Below are positions 24,412 through 31,351 of a stretch of 37,150 nucleotides of DNA, in pieces; position 1 is the first letter of the stretch, and every line of letters begins with the position of its first letter. The position numbers were made by a program, and so were the translations under genes. The stretch is from assembly GCA_945871875.1 (NCBI GenBank), contig CAMBYC010000014.1, forward strand, positions 1 through 37,150, written 5' to 3'. Under the pieces are notes generated by a model that saw only the letters and a program-made list of their open reading frames with translations, was not told the DNA's origin and did not search any database. This DNA is from Sphingobacterium thalpophilum (lineage in GTDB: Bacteria; Bacteroidota; Bacteroidia; Chitinophagales; Chitinophagaceae).

Positions 24412-24909
24412 CCTTAACCTTCCTTTCAACCAACTTTCCTCCACAGGAACCAGCCAATTGTTTATCAATTCAATTTTTGTTGTAACAGTATTGTTGAAAT
24501 ACAAAGTGTCCGCTGCAATAAATTGATGCTCAAATGCATAATCAAGCTGAGACATCGGTATCATCTGTATTTTATCTTTTACTACAAATGCGAGCAATTG
24601 TCTGTTAAACAAATCTATATTAAATTGTTCTCCAATTGCTTTGATCATTCTAACCGAACCATCAGTACTACAACCACTTACCCCAGTTGCTTTTTCATCT
24701 GCCATTATAATAATGAATTGTCCAAAAAACATGGTTGCAAATCCTTTTACAGGTGCTCCGTGCGATTTCCAATCTTCAATAAATGCCTCTAAAATTGTTT
24801 CAATAGTAAGTGCTTCTTGTAAACTAAACAAACGGTTCGATTGATATATCCAAACTCTAGAATCGTTATCAAAATCTTCTGGAATCAGGTGCTTAAAAGA
24901 TAAGTTCAT
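24394..24909 (-). CDS. Small conserved Bacteroidota protein (often mislabelled ABC transporter ATPase)
   Basis: The start at 24909 (MNLSFKHLIPEDF) is preferred over the one at 24939, which only adds a Lys/Asn-rich lead. The protein then has 171 residues. It matches, from memory, a widespread ~160-residue Bacteroidota family with the motifs SRVWIYQSNR near the start, F-x-x-W-x-x-H-G-A, FIIIMADE, a central GCSTDGSVRMIK, and a C-terminal L-x-x-W-L-V-P-V-E-E-S-W. Databases often call it an ABC transporter ATPase, but I see no Walker A, Walker B or ABC signature, so that name is unsupported. The last residues (RVSSKL) are encoded by heptanucleotide repeats, suggesting that the original end was replaced. 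Confidence 0.75.
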   Translation of the reverse strand: MNLSFKHLIPEDFDNDSRVWIYQSNRLFSLQEALTIETILEAFIEDWKSHGAPVKGFATMFFGQFIIIMADEKATGVSGCSTDGSVRMIKAIGEQFNIDLFNRQLLAFVVKDKIQMIPMSQLDYAFEHQFIAADTLYFNNTVTTKIELINNWLVPVEESWLKGRLRVSSKL

Positions 24910-24972
24910 ATTGTTTTTTTTCAATTCACAATCAAACAAAGTTGTGGATTGTGTATGTTGTTTTAATGGTTT

Positions 24973-25743
24973 TTATAAAGATGCGGCAATTAGTTCAGCA
25001 ATGTCTAAAACTTTTATTTCATCTTCTTTTTCTTTAACCCCATCACTTAGCATGGTATTACAGAATGGACAAGCTGCTGCGATAATGCTTGCACCAGTTG
25101 AAATTGCTTCATTAGATCTTTCTTTATTAACTCTGTCAGTTCCTTTTTCTTCTTCTTTAAACATTTGTGCACCACCGGCACCGCAACACAATCCGTTGGT
25201 TTTACAACGTTTCATTTCTATTAGCTCAGCATCTAATAATTCTAATACTTTCCTTGGAGCTTCATAAATTCCATTGGCTCTGCCTAAATAACAAGAATCA
25301 TGGTAAGTTATTTTTTTCCCTTTAAACGCTCCTCCTTCTTTTAGCACAATCTTTCCTTCATCAATCATTTGTTGAAGAAATGTAGCATGGTGTATCACTT
25401 CATAATTTCCACCTAATGCAGGATATTCATTTTTTAATGTATTAAAACAATGAGGACAAGTAGTTACAATCTTTTTTACACCATAATTGTTTAAAACCTG
25501 AATGTTTTGATAAGCCATCATTTGGAATAAGAACTCATTGCCTGCTCTACGAACAGGATCGCCAGTACATGCTTCTTCTTTTCCTAAAACGGCATAACTA
25601 ACGGATAAATGATTGAGTATGGTTGTAAATGCTCTTGTGATTTTTTGTGCCCGTTGGTCAAAACTTCCAGCACATCCTACCCAAAACAATATTTCAGGGG
25701 TTTTGCCTTCTGCTACCAGTTGAGAAAGTATTGGAACTTGCAT
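24973..25743 (-). CDS. CCG-domain (Fe-S)-binding protein, electron-transfer partner
   Basis: This 256-residue cytoplasmic protein has two cysteine-rich CCG domains as in HdrB, GlpC and LutA. The second is canonical: C151 (HDSCYLGR), C186-C187-G (LCCGAGG) and C225-x2-C228 (CPFC). The first is partly degenerate: C24 (VGCAGS), C59 in the form C-T-G instead of C-C-G, then C96-x2-C99 (CPHC). Such proteins bind an unusual 4Fe-4S cluster and move electrons. It lies 44 bases behind the membrane Fe-S protein gene and surely works with it, like the split halves of HdrD/HdrE-type enzymes. The natural electron donor and acceptor are not shown by the sequence. Confidence 0.88.
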   Translation of the reverse strand: MQVPILSQLVAEGKTPEILFWVGCAGSFDQRAQKITRAFTTILNHLSVSYAVLGKEEACTGDPVRRAGNEFLFQMMAYQNIQVLNNYGVKKIVTTCPHCFNTLKNEYPALGGNYEVIHHATFLQQMIDEGKIVLKEGGAFKGKKITYHDSCYLGRANGIYEAPRKVLELLDAELIEMKRCKTNGLCCGAGGAQMFKEEEKGTDRVNKERSNEAISTGASIIAAACPFCNTMLSDGVKEKEDEIKVLDIAELIAASL

Positions 25744-25781
25744 AATAACTATTTAATAATCTTTATATAAATTTTGACAAC

Positions 25782-25809
25782 TAACCATTAACCATTATCA
25801 ATTAACCAC
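25782..25809. repeat. Heptanucleotide repeat at the 3' end of an Fe-S protein gene
   Basis: Four 7-base units (TAACCAT, TAACCAT, TATCAAT, TAACCAC) run from the end of the membrane Fe-S protein gene into the gap before the next gene. The stop codon at 25788-25790 lies within the repeat. Confidence 0.65.
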
Positions 25810-27110
25810 TGCCCTCTGTCTTCTGGAGAAAATTTCCAAGGTGCAAAGTTATTTTCAACATTGCTGAACATAGCATTCCATTCTTGAGGCACACTACTTT
25901 CCTCCATCACTTGGTATCGCCTAAGCTGTAAAATGATGTCTAACGGACTAATAGAAACCGGACAAGCTTCAACACAAGCATTACAAGTTGTACAAGCCCT
26001 TAGTTCTTCTGGACTAATATAATCGTGTAATAATGATTTTCCATCGTCAATAAAAGATCCATTCTTTTGAATATTGTTTCCCACAACTTCCATTCTATCG
26101 CGTGTATCCATCATTATTTTTCTAGGCGATAATAATTTACCTGTCATGTTTGCCGGACAAGCTTCGGAACATCTTCCACATTCTGTGCAACTGTATGCAT
26201 CAGCTAAATTTCTCCAACTTAAATCCATAATATCTTTTGCACCAAATCTTTTAGGATTCATGTTTGTTTCAGTTGGAGCCAACTCAGGTTGCATAGCATA
26301 CAATACTTCATTTTGAATTTCAGGCATATTGGTCATTTTACCAGGAGCATCTAAACGAGCAAAGTATGCATTGGGGAAAGCGAAAATAATATGTAGATGC
26401 TTTGAATAGGGGAGATAATTTAAAAAAGCTAGAATGCCTACAATGTGAAGCCACCATGCACTTCGCTCAATTAATATTAATGTGTTTGAATTGAATCCAG
26501 AAAATAAGGGTTGTAATATTTGAGAAACAATAAAGTTTCCATTATTGTGAGATGCATAAGGTAGTATTCCTTTTTGTTGAAGTAAACAATCAACTGCATT
26601 CATAGAAAGAAACAAAAACATTAATATGATTTCGGTAATCAAGATGAAATTTGCGTCATTTCTAGGCCATCCATTTAATTCAGGTTGGTTGAATCTTTTA
26701 ATTTTCATTGCGTTTCTTCTTGCTAAAAACAAAATACAAACCAACAATACACCAGCCGCCAACCATTCAAATGAATTAATCAACAGAATATAGAAATCAC
26801 CTAAAAAGTTTTGAAGAATTCTATGTGTTCCAAAAATTCCATCTATTAGAATTTCAATTACTTCAATATTTATAATGATAAAACCAGCATAAATAATAAG
26901 GTGCATTATGGCAACAAGAGGTTTAGCAAACATCTTTTTTTGTCCCAATGCCAATAACAACACATTTTTCCATCTTTGGGATACGTTGCCACTAAAATCT
27001 TCTGGTTGTCCTAAAGCAATATTCTTTCGGATTCGAATTATTTGCTTTGAAAATTGCCAGATTGCAAAGGCTAAAACAAGTACAAAAAGAATTTGTTGTA
27101 TCAATTCCAT
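25788..27110 (-). CDS. Membrane-bound 4Fe-4S dicluster protein (Hdr/NarI-like)
   Basis: This 440-residue protein has five to six membrane helices in its first ~250 residues (for example LFVLVLAFAIWQF, LIIYAGFIII, IILMFLFLSM, WLHIVGILAFLNYL), resembling the haem-binding NarI-type membrane part. The soluble C-terminus binds two 4Fe-4S clusters: C308-x2-C311-x2-C314-x3-C318 (CTECGRCSEACP) and C373-x2-C376-x2-C379-x3-C383 (CTTCNACVEACP). With the CCG protein encoded next it should form a two-subunit quinone-linked electron-transfer complex; a link to an electron-transfer flavoprotein or to fatty-acid oxidation is possible but not shown. The last codons (WLIDNG) overlap heptanucleotide repeats. 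Confidence 0.88.
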   Translation of the reverse strand: MELIQQILFVLVLAFAIWQFSKQIIRIRKNIALGQPEDFSGNVSQRWKNVLLLALGQKKMFAKPLVAIMHLIIYAGFIIINIEVIEILIDGIFGTHRILQNFLGDFYILLINSFEWLAAGVLLVCILFLARRNAMKIKRFNQPELNGWPRNDANFILITEIILMFLFLSMNAVDCLLQQKGILPYASHNNGNFIVSQILQPLFSGFNSNTLILIERSAWWLHIVGILAFLNYLPYSKHLHIIFAFPNAYFARLDAPGKMTNMPEIQNEVLYAMQPELAPTETNMNPKRFGAKDIMDLSWRNLADAYSCTECGRCSEACPANMTGKLLSPRKIMMDTRDRMEVVGNNIQKNGSFIDDGKSLLHDYISPEELRACTTCNACVEACPVSISPLDIILQLRRYQVMEESSVPQEWNAMFSNVENNFAPWKFSPEDRGQWLIDNG

Positions 27111-27164
27111 ATTTCGTTGATTACTATTTGCTAAATTACACTCTAGAAATTAGGAAAGTTAAAA

Positions 27165-27662
27165 ATGAGTGAAAAAAATTATATACTTAGTAAAGATGTA
27201 GCCGAAAGAAAGCTAAAACGTATGACATTGGAGATATTAGAACAAAATTCTAATGAGAATAACATCGTTTTGGTGGGCATCAGAGAAAATGGTTTAATTA
27301 TTGCTTCTATCATTGCTAATTTATTGAAAGAACTTTCAACAAAAAAAATTGAGTTGATTGGATTAACGATTGATAAAACCAATCCAATTGATGTTCAATT
27401 GGATCAATATGAAGAATTTTCTAATAAAGTTGTGATTGTAGTAGATGATGTTATCAATAGTGGCAAAACCATGTTGTATGCTTTAAAACCATTGTTGAGT
27501 TTTTCACCTAAAAAAATTCAAATATTGGTAATGGTTGCTAGAAGCTACAAGCAATTTCCAATTCATCCTGATTACGTTGGCATATCTTTATCAACCACAT
27601 TACAAGAACATATTTTTGTTGAAGTAGAAAACCAATCTATTTTGGGAGCTTATTTAGTCTAA
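27165..27662 (+). CDS. PyrR-like phosphoribosyltransferase
   Basis: This 165-residue cytoplasmic protein is a type I phosphoribosyltransferase. The PRPP loop is at about 91-103 (IVVDDVINSGKTM), preceded by VGIRENGLIIASIIA, which fits the substrate-binding start of the fold. The late segment RSYKQFPIHPDYVGISL resembles the PyrR flexible loop region. PyrR proteins have uracil phosphoribosyltransferase activity and, in some groups, regulate pyrimidine genes by RNA binding; which applies here is unknown. No pyrimidine genes are nearby. It is divergent from the Fe-S operon across 54 bases and converges with the DUF2279 gene. Confidence 0.82.
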   Translation: MSEKNYILSKDVAERKLKRMTLEILEQNSNENNIVLVGIRENGLIIASIIANLLKELSTKKIELIGLTIDKTNPIDVQLDQYEEFSNKVVIVVDDVINSGKTMLYALKPLLSFSPKKIQILVMVARSYKQFPIHPDYVGISLSTTLQEHIFVEVENQSILGAYLV

Positions 27663-27674
27663 TTTCTTTAATCA

Positions 27675-28607
27675 CTAAAAATACATACCATAAGTATTCA
27701 ATCTTCCTTTACTGTCAATTGAAATAGCTGGAGCTGGAATTTTTATGCTGTTGAAAACACTAAAAACAGTTTTTAAAACTTTATTCTTTGTTGAAATCCT
27801 TGTCAAATCAATATCAGCAGATAGAACAAACCTTTTGTATCTTGGAATATCTGTTCTATCTGTAATTAAGCCGCTTTTATCTTCCCATTTGTTTTCTGTT
27901 CCGCCTAACATCAATCTTGCATTGTAGCCAACTGCAATATTTAACCATTTAGGGAACCCTGCATCAGGAAAGAATGAGTCTAAATTTGTACTTATCCAAT
28001 ATGTTTGGCTATTGTAATCTTTTAAAATTCTTTCGATACCTGTTTCTCCAAAAAGACTATTGGCTCTAGATTTTAAACGCTCATCATATTTAAAAGGATA
28101 ATAACCCAATTTGATTTGTATTCTTTGTTTTTTCCATATTAACTGTTGTGCAACATAAGTTGCCGAACCAGCAATATTTAAAGACATATCTCCCCAACTA
28201 AAACCCCACTTATCAGAATATCCATCTAAAATTTCTATAATCCCTTGAAAAGCTACACCACTTACACCACCCAATAGAATTGCTTGATTTTCATTAACAC
28301 CAGTCCAATTCCACAATTCTCCAGAAGCTCTGCTTATTTGATAAGCTGTCCATAAATGTCCCCATTTATCCATTTGCTCCCATTCGTTCCAATCATTAAA
28401 TAAATGAAAAGCGCTTTTAGGATAAGAAGCATACCATGCTTTATCTAGTGCAATGAAAGTTCCAGTCCAAAGTAAAGCTTGACCACCTCCAGCAATCCAG
28501 ACTCTTGTTGGGTGAGATACTTTATATTTAGTTGATGAAGAATCTTTTTGTGCAACACAAATTTGTGCTATCAATACAATAAAACAAGATAAAAAAATGT
28601 TTTTCAT
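27675..28607 (-). CDS. DUF2279 (YfiM-like) exported protein
   Basis: I start this gene at 28607 because MKNIFLSCFIVLIAQICVAQ is a clean signal peptide and because the longer frame (ATG at 28634) would begin upstream of a -7 box. The mature protein of about 290 residues has DUF2279 features: ALLWTGTFIALDKAWY, a core FHLFNDWNEWEQMDKWGHLW, and repeated Gly/Ala-rich turns around GVSGVAFQGIIEILDGYSDK. The final ~120 residues look like outer-membrane-type beta strands (LNIAVGYNARLMLGG, KRFVLSADIDLTRI). The family has no defined biochemical role; an envelope location is inferred. Confidence 0.78.
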   Translation of the reverse strand: MKNIFLSCFIVLIAQICVAQKDSSSTKYKVSHPTRVWIAGGGQALLWTGTFIALDKAWYASYPKSAFHLFNDWNEWEQMDKWGHLWTAYQISRASGELWNWTGVNENQAILLGGVSGVAFQGIIEILDGYSDKWGFSWGDMSLNIAGSATYVAQQLIWKKQRIQIKLGYYPFKYDERLKSRANSLFGETGIERILKDYNSQTYWISTNLDSFFPDAGFPKWLNIAVGYNARLMLGGTENKWEDKSGLITDRTDIPRYKRFVLSADIDLTRISTKNKVLKTVFSVFNSIKIPAPAISIDSKGRLNTYGMYF

Positions 28608-28612
28608 AAATA

Positions 28613-28620
28613 CAAAACTA
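28613..28620 (-). promoter_or_regulatory. -7 box abutting the DUF2279 start
   Basis: On the minus strand this reads TAGTTTTG, then TATTT, then the ATG at 28607. It matches TAnnTTTG, and transcription would begin at or next to the start codon. It supports the shorter start. Confidence 0.45.
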
Positions 28621-28671
28621 AGGAACACAATCATTTAATATATATTACATTAATGTAAACGGCTTAATTTT

Positions 28672-28679
28672 TATATTTG
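28672..28679 (+). promoter_or_regulatory. -7 box for the phosphohexomutase gene
   Basis: TATATTTG matches TAnnTTTG and lies 19 bases before the ATG at 28699. The -33 element is not obvious. Confidence 0.45.
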
Positions 28680-28698
28680 TACAATTAAAAGATAAAAT

Positions 28699-30423
28699 AT
28701 GAACGACTTAATACAACAAAATATAACCAAATGGTTAGAAGGTAATATTGATGAGTCTGCAAAAGAAACCATTAGAACATTACAAGTTGATGATCCAACT
28801 GCATTAGCAGATGCATTTTACCGCAACTTAGAGTTTGGAACAGGCGGATTGCGAGGCATCATGGGCATTGGAACCAACAGGATCAATAAATACACTATTG
28901 GTATGGCAACTCAAGGTTTTGCCAATTATTTAAAATCTAGTTTTCCTGATACAGAAGTTAAAATTGCTATTGCACATGATAGTAGAAACAACAGCAGAAC
29001 TTTTGCTGAAATTACTGCAAATGTAATGGCAGCAAATGGCATTAAAGTTTTTCTATTTGAAAGTCTTAGACCAACCCCCGAATTGAGTTTCACAATTCGT
29101 CAACTACAATGTCAAGCTGGTGTTGTTTGTACTGCATCACACAACCCTAAAGAATACAATGGTTATAAAGCATATTGGAATGATGGTGGTCAGTTGGTTC
29201 CGCCACACGATGAGAATGTGATCAAAGAAGTTGAAAAAATCAATAGTGTTGATGAAGTAAAATGGAGTGGGGGAGAAGACAATATTTCTATCATAGGAAG
29301 TGAGATGGATGAAGCATATTATCAAATGGTAAAAGGGTTAAGTGTTTATCCAGATGTAATCAAGCGTCAGCACGATTTAAAAATTGTTTACACACCAATT
29401 CATGGAAGTGGAATCAAATTGGTTCCGGAAATATTGGAAAGATTTGGTTTTACCAATGTTAATTTGGTTGAAGAGCAAATTGTACCAGATGGAAACTTTC
29501 CAACTGTTTTTTATCCGAATCCAGAAGAAAGTGATGCAATGGCATTTGGTTTAGCAAAAGCCAAAGCAATAGGAGCTGATATCCTTTTAGGAACAGATCC
29601 AGATGCAGACCGTGTAGGCATTGGCGTAAAAGATCATGAAGGCAATTGGGTATTGTTAAATGGCAACCAAACAGCAGTTTTGGCTTTTAATTATATGATT
29701 GAAGCTAGAAAGGCAAAAGGAATCAATCAACCCAATGATATGGTTATTAAAACTATTGTAACTACAGATATGATTGATGTATTTGCAGCAAAAAACAACA
29801 TCAATTGTTACAATGTACTCACTGGATTTAAGTGGATTGCAGAATTAATTAAAGAAAAAGAAGCTACTGAAAATTACATTATTGGTGGAGAAGAATCTTA
29901 TGGATTAATGATAGGCGATAAATTGCGTGATAAAGACGCTGTAAGTGCTGTTGCTCTACTATGCGAAATGGCAGCTTATGAAAAAGATAAAGGAAAATCT
30001 TTATTCGATAAATTGATAGAGCTTTATTTAGAATACGGTTTCTATAAAGAACATTTGATTTCAATTACTAAAAAAGGAATGGATGGTCAACAGCAAATTG
30101 CAGCAATGATGGAAACATTCAGAAACAATCCACCAGCTCAATTGGCAGGAATTGAAGTAGCACATTTGTTAGATTATGAAATGCAAACCGCTAAGAATAT
30201 TCAAACAGGAGAGATTACAAAAATCAATTTGCCCAAAAGCAATGTACTTCAGTTTTTATTAACAGATGGCAGTAAAATTAGTGCAAGACCATCAGGTACT
30301 GAGCCAAAGATTAAATTCTATTTTAGTGTAAACACAAAATTACCAAATAAAGAAAGTTTTAATGAAGTAAACCAACAACTTGGTGATAAGATTAAACAAA
30401 TCATTCAAGATTTAGGGGTATAG
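28699..30423 (+). CDS. Phosphoglucomutase/phosphomannomutase
   Basis: This 574-residue enzyme interconverts hexose 1- and 6-phosphates. The four expected signatures are present: the phosphoserine loop TASHNPKEYNGYKAYW with active Ser147, the Mg site GTDPDADRVG with D300, D302 and D304, the sugar loop GGEESYG (396-402), and the phosphate site RPSGTEPKIKFYF near the C-terminus. The length and the RGIMGIGTNRINKY segment fit the long bacterial PGM/PMM type. It is cytoplasmic. It is a single-gene unit with its own -7 box, and heptanucleotide repeats follow the stop. Confidence 0.93.
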   Translation: MNDLIQQNITKWLEGNIDESAKETIRTLQVDDPTALADAFYRNLEFGTGGLRGIMGIGTNRINKYTIGMATQGFANYLKSSFPDTEVKIAIAHDSRNNSRTFAEITANVMAANGIKVFLFESLRPTPELSFTIRQLQCQAGVVCTASHNPKEYNGYKAYWNDGGQLVPPHDENVIKEVEKINSVDEVKWSGGEDNISIIGSEMDEAYYQMVKGLSVYPDVIKRQHDLKIVYTPIHGSGIKLVPEILERFGFTNVNLVEEQIVPDGNFPTVFYPNPEESDAMAFGLAKAKAIGADILLGTDPDADRVGIGVKDHEGNWVLLNGNQTAVLAFNYMIEARKAKGINQPNDMVIKTIVTTDMIDVFAAKNNINCYNVLTGFKWIAELIKEKEATENYIIGGEESYGLMIGDKLRDKDAVSAVALLCEMAAYEKDKGKSLFDKLIELYLEYGFYKEHLISITKKGMDGQQQIAAMMETFRNNPPAQLAGIEVAHLLDYEMQTAKNIQTGEITKINLPKSNVLQFLLTDGSKISARPSGTEPKIKFYFSVNTKLPNKESFNEVNQQLGDKIKQIIQDLGV

Positions 30424-30427
30424 GGGA

Positions 30428-30641
30428 GAATTATGAATTATGATTTATAAATTATAAATTATAAATTATTATCGAATTTATTAATAATATAATTTGGATT
30501 GTTTTTTTACCTTTCCTAGATTACTTATCCAATTTTAATTCATAATTCATAATTCATAATTCAAAACTCATAACTCAAAACTCAAAACTCATAACTCATA
30601 ACTCATAACTCATAACTTACCACTTACCACTTACCACTCAC
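30428..30641. repeat. Two opposing heptanucleotide repeat arrays
   Basis: The left array has six 7-base units (GAATTAT twice, GATTTAT, AAATTAT three times; 30428-30469). The right array has fifteen in perfect phase (30537-30641), drifting from AATTCAT through AACTCAT to CACTTAC. gaattatgaattatga on the left is the exact complement of tcataattcataattc on the right, so a stem can close around about 100 bases. The right array ends 11 bases before the -7 box of pcm. Confidence 0.85.
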
Positions 30642-30652
30642 AACTATTTCCC

Positions 30653-30660
30653 TATTTTTG
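30653..30660 (+). promoter_or_regulatory. -7 box abutting the pcm start
   Basis: TATTTTTG matches TAnnTTTG and is only four bases before the ATG at 30665, which would make the mRNA leaderless. Confidence 0.45.
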
Positions 30661-30664
30661 CACT

Positions 30665-31330
30665 ATGAGACCTACAGAAGACCAGTATCGCCATAAAGGA
30701 CTTAGAAAAAAACTGGTGGAAGAATTAAGAGAGAAGGGGATTACAGATGAGCAAGTATTAGATGCAATAAATAAAATACCGAGGCATTTCTTTTTAGAAT
30801 CCGCATTTGACAATATTGCATATATTGATAAAGCCTATCCTATTGGGGAAGGTCAAACTATATCACAACCATACACTGTTGCGTATCAAACACAATTGTT
30901 ACAATGTAAAACATTTAATAAAGTATTAGAGATTGGAACAGGAAGTGGCTATCAAGCAGCTGTATTAGCAGCATTAGGTGTGCAGGTTTTTACAATAGAA
31001 AGACAAAAGAAGCTATATGATGCCAATCGTTCTTTTGGTTATTTGCAAAAGATGTCTAATATCAAATGTTTTTATGGAGACGGATTTGAAGGTTTGCCAA
31101 CTTATGCTCCTTTTGATAAAATAATTATTACAGCAGCAGCACCTCATATCCCTGATAAATTATTACAACAGCTTAAAGTTGGTGGAGTAATGGTGATTCC
31201 ATTAAATGAAGGGGATAAACAAAGAATGCTCCGCATAACTAGAAATGCTGACTCTAGTTATACAGAGCAAAAGTACGATGAGTTTTCTTTTGTGCCAATG
31301 TTGACTGGTAAAGCAAACAATCAAAGCTAG
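30665..31330 (+). CDS. pcm: Protein-L-isoaspartate O-methyltransferase
   Basis: This 221-residue enzyme uses SAM to methylate isoaspartyl residues in aged proteins and so start their repair. It shows the PCMT opening (IPRHFFLESAFDNIAYIDKA), the conserved GQTISQPY (63-70) and SAM motif I VLEIGTGSGY (87-96), then the acidic end of the second strand around IERQKKLYD, and the late motif FDKIIITAAAPHIPDKLL. The ATG at 30665 is the natural start because the family begins close to this point. The gene converges with a receptor gene across only 21 bases. Confidence 0.93.
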   Translation: MRPTEDQYRHKGLRKKLVEELREKGITDEQVLDAINKIPRHFFLESAFDNIAYIDKAYPIGEGQTISQPYTVAYQTQLLQCKTFNKVLEIGTGSGYQAAVLAALGVQVFTIERQKKLYDANRSFGYLQKMSNIKCFYGDGFEGLPTYAPFDKIIITAAAPHIPDKLLQQLKVGGVMVIPLNEGDKQRMLRITRNADSSYTEQKYDEFSFVPMLTGKANNQS

Positions 31331-31351
31331 TTTTTAACAATAGTATTTCAC

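Noticed and set aside
28608-28634. Upstream start for the DUF2279 gene
   Set aside because: It would place nine extra residues before the signal peptide and would start upstream of the -7 box.
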